Under the pieces are notes generated by a model. It was not told the origin of the DNA, made no database searches, and saw only the letters and a list, made by a program, of their open reading frames with translations. The translations under genes and the position numbers were made by a program. Below, piece after piece: positions 48,600 through 60,713 of a stretch of DNA of 64,000 nt (positions within the stretch are counted from its first letter, which is position 1; each line of letters starts with the position of its first letter). This DNA comes from Onchidella celtica (Eukaryota > Mollusca > Gastropoda > Systellommatophora > Onchidiidae): NCBI GenBank assembly GCA_963931925.1, contig OZ007570.1, positions 34,491,084-34,555,083 on the forward strand. Reading direction: 5' to 3'.

Positions 48600-50980
48600 T
48601 GGATGAATGTATATGACCCTCCATAAGGCTCCACTTTTGCGTAAGTATCCATTTTTAAAAAAAATATAAGCTTCAGTAGATGTTGTACTTTTGTAGGTGA
48701 CCCTGGGGACCTACAACTCTACAACCTGTACAGGTTGTCACAATGTCAGTAATTGTCACTTCACCATGTCAGGTTTTTTCAAAGTTTTTGACACATTATG
48801 GTACCGGTAATCAAATAGTTTGTGAGTTTATAATTATATCCTGTTAGTGTTATGTGTACTTGTTAGTGTTACGAGAATAGATCTTTCAATTCCAATTAAT
48901 TTGAATGGTCTTTAATATTTATTCTTTGCAGGCAAATTTATTGCTTTTTTTTAAAAATGAACAAAATGTCAGTTTTTTTTTTGTCCCTTTAGAAATTTCG
49001 CAATATTTGCCACGAAGCCACTTTTGTAGGCTACGGTACTAAAAAAACACCTGAATTTGCAATGTTGAATTATCCCTATAATATCTTCTTCTACTTCTTC
49101 ATGTGTCAGGTCTGGAGCAGACATCGACGACCATGGCACTCCAGGCTTCTCTGTTGTCATTCATTCTTATCAGCTCGGTGCTACTAATCGACTTTTTGGT
49201 GGTATAGTTGTTGAGGCTGTCAATGTATGATTGTATGTAGTTCTTTGTCGTCCTCTGCTTCTCCGCCCCTCTATTTTACCGCATAGCATTTGTTTCTCGA
49301 TTCCATTCTTCCTACGTAGGTTGTCCAAACTGATTTTTACTTTTTATCACAACTCACCAGTTATTGTCTAATTTGATGGAGCTTGCTTTTCTAAGAATTT
49401 TGAAACCAAATTTGTCATTCTGGCTTAAAGGGGTTGAAAGTTAGGGCATTTTCAAAAATGAAAAAACACCTCGAATTTGCTACCTTTTGCAGATTGCACT
49501 ATAGTCCAACTTTGACCGCCCATAAAATGAGTGTTTATTGAGTCACAGCGTTAAAAATTATCAGTTTTCAAGTCATGGGAGTTTACATCACGCTCAATTT
49601 TTTTGGAGGGGTACAAGTACAGTACAAGAATCTTATTTTACTTTTTTTTAGTCATCAAACTTCATCCGACGTCAATTTTGGGTGAACTCTAACAAGGGAG
49701 AGACAGAGAGAGTGAAAAAGAGAGAATCAGAGAGAGAGAGTCAAGGAAAAGACAAGGAGACAAAACGGTCTGCAACAGAGGAAGAGTAACGGGAGTTATG
49801 AAAAACTGCAGTAGAGGAAGGCTAACGGGGGGGGGGGGGGGCTTTGAAAACCTAGGAGAGGAAGCCCAACAGGTGACATTAAAATGCCATAGACAAAAAT
49901 TAGAAAGCAAACCCAATCAATACAGAGGCAAAGTTCCAAACTGCTCCTCCCCTCTTCCTCCTACCCAGACAAAACACGAATAACCCTTTTTCCCACCCTA
50001 CTATGAAGAGCTATTGAGTGTGTGCATACTCATAGTTCCTCCCCACCCCCTCTCTTTGACGACCTGAAACAATGAAAACAAATTAAGCCTAAAAACCAAG
50101 ACCATACACACAGACAGTTGAGAAAAGACAAAAAGAGACTAGAAAGCCAAAAGAGGCTGGAAAGTCTTGATGGGATAAAAATTATTATGCCACACAGTTT
50201 ACATGAGATTCGGTAAGGTTTTGCAGAACTGGAGTTAAGATTGTCGAGTCTTGTTCGGTTCCGAATTACAATTTGTTGCATCCTGACTTTCAGTTGGAGT
50301 GTACGTTTAACTGTGTGTTGGCAAGACAACGGCCAGCTTGTGCCTTTCATGTGTTTTATTGTTGTTGTTGTTTTTAGGGGGGGGGGGGGGGGGGGGGAGG
50401 GACCCTTACTGTAGCTTGATTTTTAAAACTTAAAATTTCACAAATAAAAATCTCATGTTTCAAGCCGCCTATATAATATGTTAATCTGTACATGTGTACA
50501 GTTTGATGAAATTGTGAATTTTGTAAATTTTTTTTATTTTTTTTTTAATAAACTTGTAGATTTCAGCCTCCCCAAGATAGAACAAGATAGGCTGCGGGTT
50601 CACGTCAGTAAATTCTTTCAGGGATCCACAGGTATCCTGAATTGGGTTTGCCCACCAAAAATGTTGCAGTACTATAAAGAAGGCTGCCATGGAATGCATG
50701 TCAAGTCTTATGGCTTTTTTTGTGGTCAACGGAAATAATCACACCCACAGGGTCATAAGACCAGCCTCAATTGATTGGGGTCGCTTTCTATTTTCTGCTT
50801 TAAGGGCAAGTTCCGTCACTTGTAGTGACTTCCTCTACAGAAGGTTTTATAATCCCTCTTATCGATTCCTATTCCCATTACTGTACATAACTATCAGAGA
50901 CTGTGGCAAGAGGTCATTTTCAGATCCGCATCCAAGCCGCTAGATTAAAAAGATGTGAATGAAAACGGAAATCTTCCTAC
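48600..50980. other. Intergenic DNA with purine tracts and long G runs
   Basis: GA-rich stretch 49696-49790, G run of about 14 at 49828 and an about 24-base G run near 50379. The piece 49070-49330 (TCGACGACCATGGCACTCCA, CGTCCTCTGCTTCTCC) resembles LINE-derived DNA seen in many animals but could not be placed. Confidence 0.4.
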
Positions 50981-51964
50981 TGTCACGGGTTGACCATGGT
51001 TTCAGTAGTACTAAGGGTTCACGAGAGTGCATTAGTTGTTTATTAGATAGTGACCGGGAGCGTGCGGAGAATGAACCATTACTTCATGATGTCATTGTTG
51101 TGACGGGAACGAGTGGCTAAAGCGTGCAGTGTACCATGATTCTGCCAGTTTGCTAAGCATATAAAAGAGATACATTTTCAATGCGAGTCAGTCTCAGGTG
51201 AAAATTCAAAGTATCCATTCACGAGATGACTCGGCGGTGCCCAGCCAGAGTGGGGCATACAAAGAATACAAAAGCGTATTATGAACCAAGAACTAGAACG
51301 TACTGACGAGAGAACTAGAAGCCCTAAGGTCATGTCACGAGACTGACAGTAGCAGAGCGACATTCGTCAGTTCGTCCACCTTTGTGTGGGTCACAACTGT
51401 AAGTTTTCCAACCAGAAACTGATCTGTCAGTGTGAGCACCCTCAGAGAGAGAGAACGAGCCGTTCTACATAGTGAATGTCCACTGATGATATAAATAATA
51501 GCAAGTCATTGATGTATACTAAGCAGTAGTCGTTACTAGCTCGAACACTAATAATAACTTTGTAGTAGGGCAAGTTATAAGGCTGTCCCTCATACGAGAA
51601 GCTAGTTTGTAACTTTAATATTGTTTATTGTGTAGTTAATTGAGCCTCCCATAAGGAGGAAGAAAGTGTACTTGTCAAAAGGAGAGAATAACGTACTATT
51701 ATAGTTAGACTGACTATGAAGTAGTAGATTAGGTTTTGGCCTTTGTAATGTAATCCCTTTTGTGCACCGATACATTTCATAATATTATATTCAAAAATTA
51801 TGCAGTCGAACTTTTAAATACATTTACGGCCCTGCAGGCTTGACTAAACAAACATATTTTAGTTTGTCATTATTTTCTTGTGTTTTCTGTGGTTGTCTGT
51901 CCGAGGTGAGAATGTGAGAAGTCGAAAGCTAGATCCCCCAAAGCACTTCACCCGCCTCGTGGCA
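50981..51964 (+). mobile_element. Solo LTR, 984 bp
   Basis: Starts TGTCACGGGTTGACC and ends CCGCCTCGTGGCA, ends that are short inverted repeats (TGTCACG/CGTGGCA). Flanked by the 5-bp duplication CCTAC (50976-50980 and 51965-51969). ATATAAAAGAG near 51160 is a promoter-like box. Strand is inferred from that box. No internal retrovirus-like genes remain; a fossil of a different family from the other LTRs here. Confidence 0.7.
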
Positions 51965-51969
51965 CCTAC

Positions 51970-53256
51970 GATAGTAATATGGAGTTACCTTCCCACCATA
52001 GTTTCAAAACATACATTAAGGTATTGATATCCTGTCTTATTCCACAAATTAAGAGGAGGGGAAACTACCCAAAATCACATTCGCGACCACAACCTTCTGC
52101 CACGGCCTTAAAAAGTTGCTTGTCCTCATTACCTGTGCAAGTGAACCAAAAAAGGTAAGTTTACCATGTGAAACCGAATTCAGGAAATCTTGTTGCTTAG
52201 TCAATAAATCAAAGGTAAGATGAGGAACCTAATGAAAATTTTATCTAAATCCGAAAATTAAGGATAAACCAGGAGCTGTCCATTATACATTGGGGATTTG
52301 CATGCTGGAGTTAGGTTTTACAATGGCAGTGGGGTTGGAGTTTCTACATGCACTATTATTTGCTTATCAGAAAGGCGTTTCAGTTGTTAACGAATTTTTT
52401 TGTGATAGAAAAAAGAGTGGGATGGAATTCTGCTACATCCCATCTGTGTAAAGTTTTTAATTGGATTGAATAAGACAAAAGAGAAGTTTCAAATAAATCC
52501 AGTAAAATTTGGTGAACACTTTCTATATTGAATTTGACCTTTCATGGGGACTCAAAATCCAAGATGGCGGTGTTTCCATGCCAATCATATGACAAACATT
52601 TTTTTTTACATTTATAGTCTATTAATTCAGACATCCTGAACTCGATTATGGCAGTTAAAATTGTCTATTTCTTATAATAACAAAAATTACCTTCAGCCCC
52701 CCCCCCTCCCAAGACCACACGACTTCAATTACGTTTACATACTGCAATATTACAAACTTATCAGGGATATTGAACGTCAGTTTTAAATGAGTCAGTCCGA
52801 GCTGTATGATCGGCGGTAGAACCTGTCAAAAATTGGGCAAGCTTTTCTTTTTACCTTTTTACAAATGCACTTCTTGGTGAAAAAGACAACATGAAAAACG
52901 TTTGTAACTCATAATATGGTACTCCTTCCATATTTATGCCCATTTCAACACTTTACAAAAGTACTTTTCCTGTTTTCTATAATACAAATTTTCACTTTCA
53001 CTGGGTTAACTCACCGATAGGTTTGGCCTTCCACTGCACAGATCTACACGCTATGATTTCCGTGGACTTCCTCGGCTGAAACTTGCAAGACAATCGGTGG
53101 GTTTAGACAGAGAGCCTACAATTACTTGAAGCTCTCTGGTTTAGAGTCCCTGCGATAAATAATTATGCATCTTCATTACTCTTTCAGAACACTGAAAGGG
53201 GGGATAGACACAGGGATTCAGTCTGGTTTCATCCATAAAACGAAAATTGACGGGGA
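51970..53256. other. Intergenic DNA, nothing recognised
   Basis: A C run lies at 52688; no exon supported. Confidence 0.4.
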
Positions 53257-53452
53257 GAGTTCTGTACATCCCGACCGCCCAGTCTTATCCTTAACCCTAA
53301 ACCTAGACTTAAACCTGTAATTATCCCCAACCCAAAACAATTTCCTCACTAATTCTACCCCTTACCTTTTCAACTGAAAAACAAGAAGAAAACACTGAGA
53401 CGGTGTGTAATGAAATTTAAGAGTTCAATATGGTCGGGACATACGGAATTCT
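53257..53452. mobile_element. Small TIR element with telomere-like core
   Basis: Left end AGTTCTGTACATCCCGACC and right end GGTCGGGACATACGGAATTC are imperfect inverted repeats of about 20 bp. Between them lie degenerate CCCTAA-like units (CCTTAACCCTAAACCTAG). Same design as the element at 47683 but with unrelated ends. Confidence 0.6.
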
Positions 53453-53994
53453 TTCCAGATTAAAAAAACAAAAGTGAAGGGATGAAATGGAAAGAAAAAG
53501 ACAGCCGAGGAAAAAGGGTGCTCCGACCGAAGACATACTTTCCAAATTCCTCAGATTTCAAGTCGGAGCTAGCATAATTTTACAATTTTGTGACACACGG
53601 TTACAGTAGTCTTTGCCTAAAATTTGACCTTGACAGCTGTTCATTCTGCAGACGGGGCTATTTGGCGTCCTCCTCAACCCGCTCCCCCAAGCTACTCTCA
53701 CAGACGTACCAAAATGCAGGGAGAAAATGACAGTCCATGGACTCAGGTACAGAAAAACACATTACGAACATACAAAACATTGAAGAAGAGCTTCTCCCTC
53801 GGCAGGCATTAGATTCTCAGTCAAACTGTGAGATGTTTTTGTATGACCTTTCACGTCTAAACCTTAAAAGGAATGTTTCGAGAAAGATTTTTTTTTTTTT
53901 TACGTTTCTTTTTTAAGACCACAAAGACTTTGGTCGCTTTCTATCTTTAAACTGCAAGCCTACAGAAAACAACATATAGAACAGTGAAATGACA

Positions 53995-54180
53995 ATGGAT
54001 GACGACAAGCTGAAAGCACTGGTTCAACGCAGGCTGCAATTATTTGATTAAAAACCCACCGAAATATGCCAATAGAGACATGTCAGAAAAAGTATGGCAA
54101 GAATTTGTGGAAGAAACGAAAGAGGAAGTCCCAAAAGTGCCAGCCATCTTTTATGGAAATGTTTGATGTAAGGACATCCA
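53995..54180 (+). pseudogene. MADF-like domain gene copy 1 (broken)
   Basis: MDDDKLKALVQRRLQLFD, then in another frame PKYANRDMSEKVWQEF and EETKEEVPKV. This is the helical pattern of a MADF (Adf-1-like DNA-binding) domain: acidic start, LxxLIxxxPxLYD, Y-x-N-R, W-x-x-V. A frameshift and stop interrupt it. MADF proteins include host regulators and the second protein of PIF/Harbinger transposons; which one this was is unknown. Confidence 0.55.
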
Positions 54181-54937
54181 TGATACCATACAATGCACCC
54201 CATGATGCATCACTTAATTTAGGTGAAATCATAAAAACTACCATCTTCTATGCACGCAACTACGCGAGAGATGAAATGTGAGACATTTTATTGACCTATC
54301 TTGTGAACAGAGAAACACAGGAAGAGTTCAGACTTTCATATAGAAATATTGAAAACATCGAGGGAGTCAGTGACATGCCAGATAAACAGGTTTCCTTTAA
54401 TTCGGGACTGCTTCCTTGGGCCCTATGGTGAGAAGGCTTGATCCACTGGATCCACAAAGTACAGGTTCCACTGATTTGGCATCTCCAAGACTGTCGCAGA
54501 AGACACATGCCTGCAGTGGTTCCAACTGCACCTGAAAATCTCTGCACAAATGTAGGTGTATCCAAAGTAAGGTAGTCCATGCAAGGCAGACATGAAGGGG
54601 ACATACTGGCGTTGTTCCCATCGCCTTGTCCAGGCCCAATTTTTCCAACATCATAAATATCTTGTAGTCTACTTTGGGGTATAATCACGAGTATTGAAAA
54701 ATCAGACGTTCCATGCTTTCTCATTCTGAAGTACTCGGTGCATTTCTCGTCATCTGCTAATACTTCTCCAAATAGTAGTTTGAAAATGAGATGGCCTCAA
54801 GACCTGCTTTGACTTGGAAGTTTTATTCTCAATTGTAATATTACCAGAAGACTAGTTTTTGAGCGGGCTTAGCGCTACCTTGGCAACTGACAGGCAAAGT
54901 AGGCCACTAATGTTCCGTTGCGTGTCGAGGGCTGACA

Positions 54938-55135
54938 ATGGATGACGACAGGCTGCTTGCACTGATTCAGCTCACTTGTATTTGATTTACATACACACCG
55001 AAATATGCTAATAGGGATATGTCAGAAAAAGTATGACAAGAAGTTGCTGGAGAAATGAGAGAAGAAGATCCAAAAGTGGCATCAGCTTTCTTATTTTTGT
55101 TTGATGAAAGGACAGTCATGTCACCATACAATGCA
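54938..55135 (+). pseudogene. MADF-like domain gene copy 2 (broken)
   Basis: In one frame: MDDDRLLALIQ, stop, FTYTPKYANRDMSEKV, TGA where Trp is expected, QEVAGEMREEDPKVASAF, then LFLFDERTVMS. Direct copy of 53995. A later segment shared by the copies reads PAPTPEMEHERF and, around CTTGTGAACAGAGAAACAC, continues to about 55620. Confidence 0.6.
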
Positions 55136-56054
55136 CCCGTGATACATCACGTTATTTAGACGCAATCGAGGGACATTCAGATTAAGATGCAGAGAATGTA
55201 ACGAACACAAACCACCATCACCCGTGCCAGCACCAACGCCAGAGATGGAACATGAAAGATTTTAAAGACCCATCTTGTGAACAGAGAAACACAGGAAGAG
55301 TTCAGACTTTCATATGGAAATACTGGGAGCACCGGTGAAGATGTCTCCGTTTTTCGGGACTGCTTCCCTGGGCCCTATGGTGAGGAGGTTTGGTCCACTG
55401 GATGCCATTCACTACAAGCACAAAGTACAGGTCCCAATGATTCCGCATGTCCAAGGCTGTCACAGAAGACACATGCCTGCACTGGTTCAATCTGCACATA
55501 AAATCTCTGCACAAAAAATGTAGGTGTATCCGAAGCAAGGCAACCCATGCAATACAGAAGTGAAGGAGGTTTTCCACCGTTTTCCCCATCGCTTCGTCCA
55601 AGCCAGTTTTTCCTACAGCATTGCAGAAGATGGAAATTATTTCTAAAGTTATCGCTAATGTCGCTCTTTATACGAGGTGGAAAATATAATTATGAAGATC
55701 ATTTATATTACATGTAAATAGTACATTTTTGCCACTTTTATATTTATTCATCTGTGAACGATTCATTTATCAGTTAGTTGTAAATAATTTCAAACGCCTT
55801 TTTTAACATTTAACATAAAAGAACAAACAAACCAAAAAAAGTTGACAAATGTATGATGAATGCTGTTCTCTGTTCACAAAATGGATCACTAAATGTCTTA
55901 TGCTCCATCTCTGGTGTTGGTGCTGCGGGGGAGATGGTCGTTTGTTTATATTTGTTACATTCTGTGCATCTAAACCTGAATGTCCCTCGATTGCGCTTAA
56001 ATTACTTGATGTATCAGGGGTGCATTGTTTGGTATTATGAATGTCCTCACATCA

Positions 56055-56160
56055 AACATTCCTAGAAAACTGACTGCGACTTTTGATGTTTCTTCTTTCA
56101 TTTCTCCAACAACTTCTCACTATACTTTTTCTGACATATCTCTGTTGGCTTATATCGCGG
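56055..56160 (-). pseudogene. MADF-like domain gene copy 3 (inverted, broken)
   Basis: On the minus strand: NRDMSEKV, two stops, EVVGEMKEETSKVAVSFLGM and FDVR, matching copies 1 and 2. The upstream part is disrupted near the G run at 56160. Confidence 0.5.
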
Positions 56161-56625
56161 GGGGGGGGGGGGTATATTAATAGTGAGTTGAACCAAGGCA
56201 ATTAGCCTGTCGTCAGCTCACTGTATTCTACATCGTTTTGCGTTAGCCTTACAAAGTAGTAGTGAATAGCAGTATAAAAATGACAACAAAAGTGGATCAG
56301 TTATCTCCCCTCACCAATTCTATTCCGTTGCATGTCGTGGTTGCCTGTTCTGTGGTCTGTGAGCGCACAAAGAACCAGAATACTGATGATAATTATGTGG
56401 GAGATTCCTGTTGCACTCATTTTTTCTCATCGGAAAGTGGCGCAAAAATTGCCGCTTCGTTCCGTGGCAATATTTACTCTGTGAGTGGGAGCCCTTAACT
56501 TGCCTGTCAGGTGACAAGATGGTGCTTAGAAGGAAGCAACAGTCTTCTGGTGATAGTTTAAGAGAATAAAACTTCCAAGTCATGGCAAGTCTTGAGTCCA
56601 TCTCAATTTCAAACTATTACTTGGA

Positions 56626-57420
56626 GAAGTACACATATATGACAAGAAATGCATTGAGTATTTCAGAATAAGATAGCCTCATTTTCTCGAAAAGGCAAAA
56701 ATGCACATACAACAATGTGGCAAATTCCCGCCAAAACAGAACATGCAAAAGAAATTACCAATAGTAGTATCCCAGGCTCAGTATAGTGAGTCTCGGGTAA
56801 TACCCAAGACAGGTATCGTAACATAATACCACTCAAAACTGGCGTTGACAGGGCTCAGGATATGTACATGAAAGCAATCAAATCACAGAAAATATTCCAT
56901 TCTTACATCAAGTGACAAGGAGAATTATATGGTCTCAGAAGCAAACATTAGAGAAATACAGAAAGTCTTTACAAAAAATATTCTGACTTCTCCAATCAGT
57001 TAAAAATATTTTGCACCAGAAAACAACTGATAATGACATTATATGACAAAGAGACAGAAATCAAGCATATATTGTAATCATTTTTTTAACATCATGATTA
57101 ATGAATGTAGCCTATATGAAAGAAAAAGCATTACTTTTGACTTCAGAAAATGAAAGTTTACCTTGTAGCAATCCTCAGTTTGTCTTGGATAATGGCCACT
57201 GACGAACATGTATGAATATCCTCATTTGGTAGCCATTGCATTGGAGAATAATGGTGAAAAATCCACAATTAAACTCGTGAAGAGGCACTGCAGAGGAGGT
57301 AGAATAGAAATAATTGATCCGTTGACCTGGGGATGAATTTATTTCATTTCTTTCTTTCCCATTACTTCAGATTTTAACACTAATTTAGCACACTGGGGAA
57401 ATATAGTAGCCTACTTAAAC
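56626..57420. other. Intergenic DNA, nothing recognised
   Basis: No exon or repeat could be named. Confidence 0.4.
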
Positions 57421-58078
57421 TTTGCACAAGTCAGAGTAGGAGATCAACCACTGGAAGATGTAGAGTCCTTCTGCTATCTTGGTAGTATCATTGACAATAA
57501 GGGAGGAACAGAGGCAGAAGTCAAAGCACGAATTGGAAAGGCACAGGCAGCTTTTACGTCCTTAAGCAAGATTTGGAGAACCAAGGATATATCTCTAAAA
57601 ACAAAGCTGAGGATATTCAACTCGAACGTGAAGTCAGTCCTGTTGTATGGATGTGAGACTTGGAATGCATCCCAGGCCTGCATAAAGAGAATCCAAGTTT
57701 TCACCAACAGATGTTTGAGGAAGCTACTTAAGATCAGATGGACAGACAAGGTCAGCAATGAAATTGTATGGAAAAGAACAAGACAGAGCCCAGTCAGAGA
57801 GGAAATTGGTAGGAGGCGATGGAGATGGATCGGCCACACTCTCAGGAGGCCAGGAAACAGCATCACGAAGAAGGTATTGGATTGGAATCCCCAGGGCAAG
57901 AGATCAAGAGGAAGGCCGCGCGGAACGTGGAGAAGAGCCAGAGAAAATGATGTGCAACGAAGCGGAAAGACTTGGAATAATGTAAAGAGGCTGGCCCATG
58001 ATAGAGAGGGATGGAAAGTGTTTGTTGGTGGCCTATACCCTGATCCAGGGTGAGAAAGGCAATGATGATGATGATGAC
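57421..58078 (+). mobile_element. LINE (non-LTR) ORF2 carboxy end, 5'-truncated
   Basis: A continuous frame of about 210 codons ending TGA at 58053: VRVGDQPLEDVESFCYLGS, KARIGKAQAAFTSL, LLYGCETWN, FTNRCLRKLLKIRWTDKVSN, EIGRRRWRWIGHTLRRPGNS, SRGRPRGTWRRARENDV and REGWKVFVGGL. This is the region after the reverse transcriptase core in RTE-like and related LINEs (YLGS, LLYGCETW, RRRWRWIGH and GRPRxTWRR are the hallmarks). A (GATGAT)n tail at 58060-58078 marks the 3' end. The reverse transcriptase and endonuclease are absent, as expected from incomplete reverse transcription. The open frame suggests a young copy. Confidence 0.9.
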
Positions 58079-58084
58079 TTAAAC

Positions 58085-59300
58085 TTTAGATCTAACATGT
58101 CAGAGCGAGTTCTGAGATTCCATGTCTGAGAGAATTGTTACACATAGTTCTACAGATTTGAAAGGATTTTTAGGTCTAAATGCAAAAATAAATTCCTAGA
58201 TTTCCACACCCAAGTGATTTCAGAGATGAAAGAATTCCTAGACTTACATACGAATAAATTCTTTGATTTTCCTGTCCCAGCAAATTTTCAGTTACGCCCT
58301 ATACCTAATGAATCCACTTAGATCTACCTAAAAGTAAATTCCTGGATTTCCATGTCCGAGTGAATTCAACAGAATCTACAGGTACGCAAGAACTTTTAGA
58401 TCTACTTGTACTGATAATTTCTTAGATTTCCATGTCCGAGTGAATTCTTCTATAGAATCTACGGGTCCCAAAGAACTTTTAGAACTCCTTGTGTGAATAA
58501 ATTCTTAGTGTCTGAGTGAATTCTCAACATAGGTCCAAAACAATTCTCTTCTGTTTACATACAAATACATTCTTAAGATTTCCATGTCCGAGTGAATTCT
58601 TCGGTAGAATCTACAGGTCAGAAAGAACTTTTAGATCTACTTGCACAGATAAATTCTTTCATTGCTATATCTGAGTGAGTTCTCAACATTGGTCAGGAAG
58701 AATTCCACATCTGAATACATTCTTCAGTTTTTGGGTCAAAGTGAATTCTTCGGTCTGAAAGAATTCAATTACATACAGGTACTAATAAATTCATAAGATT
58801 AACATGTCTGACTGAACTCTTTAATAGAATCTACAGGTTGGAACACATTCTATATTTACATATATACGAATAAATTTTTCTATTTCCATGTCTGAATTAA
58901 TTCTTAATATAGATCCGAACGAGTTCTTACATCAATATGCGTATGTATAAATTCTTTGATTTCAATATCTGAGTGAGGTCTCAGTATAGGCCCAACATTT
59001 TTTTTTAGATATAAGTACAAATAAATTCTTAGATTTCCATGTCCGACTGAAATCTTCGAGAGAATCTACAGGTGGGAAAGAATTTGTACATTTACATATA
59101 CGGATAATTTGTTAGATTTCCTTGTCCAAATTAAATGTCAGTATAGGTCCGAATTAATTCTCAGTATAGTTCTGAAAGGATTCTTACATCTATATAAGTA
59201 TAAATTCTTAGATTTCCATGTCCAGGTGAAGTCTTTGTAAAGGTCCAAAACAATTTTTAGATCCAATTTCAAATAAACTCTTAAATTTCCATGTCCAATG
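58085..59300 (+). repeat. Minisatellite, unit about 79 bp, about 15 units
   Basis: The phrase GATTTCCATGTCCGAGTGAA recurs about every 79 bp, with TTCTTCGGTAGAATCTACAGG, AAGAACTTTTAGATCTACTTG and ATAAATTCTTAGA between. Units are diverged, the central ones best conserved. It begins a few bases after the LINE tail. Confidence 0.85.
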
Positions 59301-60705
59301 AATGGTTTCTGTCTCTGATCTTCTGGTTCCTCTTTCCATTGTTTCATTTCCATTCCACTCGCTTCAGTCAAGCCTAAAGTTGCAGTGAAGCCAGAGCCAA
59401 TGTATTCCTTCCATTCACACAATCTGTAGTCATAAAATATATCCCTTGGAGAACATCAAGCTAAAATGATCACAGTAACTTCTGAACTTTTGCATAAAAG
59501 CATTCACTAAAACAGGTCATTCACTTACCCTCCACCTCCACCCCCCATCCCTATCCCCGCCGAAAGTGAAAACAACAACAAACATTGTTCATAAACAACT
59601 GTGTGATGTTTATAGCAGGCTTTCCAGCTCCAATTACAGCTGAATAACCACCATAGTATTGATGATGGATTGAAATGGCGAGAAGATTAAGAAAATGGTA
59701 CATGTACTTGCGTGTGCACTGCTTAAAAATCCTAATATTTGTGTGGATCTGGTAATAATAAAATGTGATCTATATAAGTGAGCTATTGGTGTTTGATGCT
59801 GAACACAGGATTTGCATGAAGGAAAGCAACATCCTTTAATCATCATAAAGCAAAAACCACATTTTTCAACAATGATGTGTAAGGTCTGAACTAGATCTAA
59901 TACATTCCAAACTGCCAAATCCTGAACTTGATTATCAGTGGGCTACAAATTTTTCACAAATGACAACAGAGCTAGATCCAGCTTGAGTTTGGTGAATCAA
60001 GTTCTGGACCATAATCTGCTATGACATTTAACCGCAATAAGTGGATTTTCTAATTTGACTGCGAATTACTTACCAGATCTAGGCATCTAAAAGATATAAA
60101 TCTAAATCTAGGCTCTAGTTTTCCTTCCGATCACTTTCTTGCAAACTTAAAAACAAACATATCACCAAGTTCTAGATCGTGTTATTCACTAGCTCTAGAC
60201 TAGTCGAGTATGGTACTTAATTTTTATTTTTTCAGTTTTTTTCTGCTAAACTGATTCTTGCAAAATACTGATCTGGATCTAGATCTACTTAAAAGTCATC
60301 TGTCTAATGGCACAGTTAAAGGTTTATATTTCAAGACAGCATCATCAAGCAATGGATTTGATATCTAAATGGTAACATAATAGTATTTTGAAAGTGCGCT
60401 GCCACTTACTTACCCTTAATTTTAATTGTAGACAGTCTTGCCAGTTTAGCTTAGTACATTCACAGCTACTGGTTGAGAAAGTTGAGGCCATGCTAATGAT
60501 AATGGAACGCTGATCAATATTGGCTAGTGCGCGTCTGACCTAAAAGTGCAGGCATAGCTTTATCTACTTCCGTGTTCTAGATTTGGGCATAATAATTTCT
60601 ACTGACCTTCAGCTCAATCTCGGTTTCTTAATAGAATTAATCCATGGAAGTTGGACTGTCCCAAGCTAAAAACAGAAGTAATGCCACTAAACTGGAAGTA
60701 AGTAC
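59301..60705. other. Intergenic DNA, nothing recognised
   Basis: Contains scattered TCTAGATCTAG motifs (for example 60267) but no exon. Confidence 0.4.
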
Positions 60706-60713
60706 ACTTTACA

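Larger units (their letters stand above)
54760..56625. repeat. Large imperfect inverted repeat carrying MADF copies
   Basis: The left arm (about 54760-55290) matches the right arm (about 56625-55870) inverted: ACTTCTCCAAATAGTAGTTTG, GACTTGGAAGTTTTATTCTC, CCAGAAGACT, GAGATATGTCAGAAAAAGTAT-type and CCAGAGATGGA sequences recur in order. The spacer is about 580 bp and holds AT-rich DNA and the tail of copy 2. A G run at 56160 interrupts the right arm. Confidence 0.7.

Noticed and set aside
49070-49330. LINE-derived fragment
   Set aside because: Wording resembles LINE-derived DNA seen in other animals, but no protein motif or terminus could be identified.
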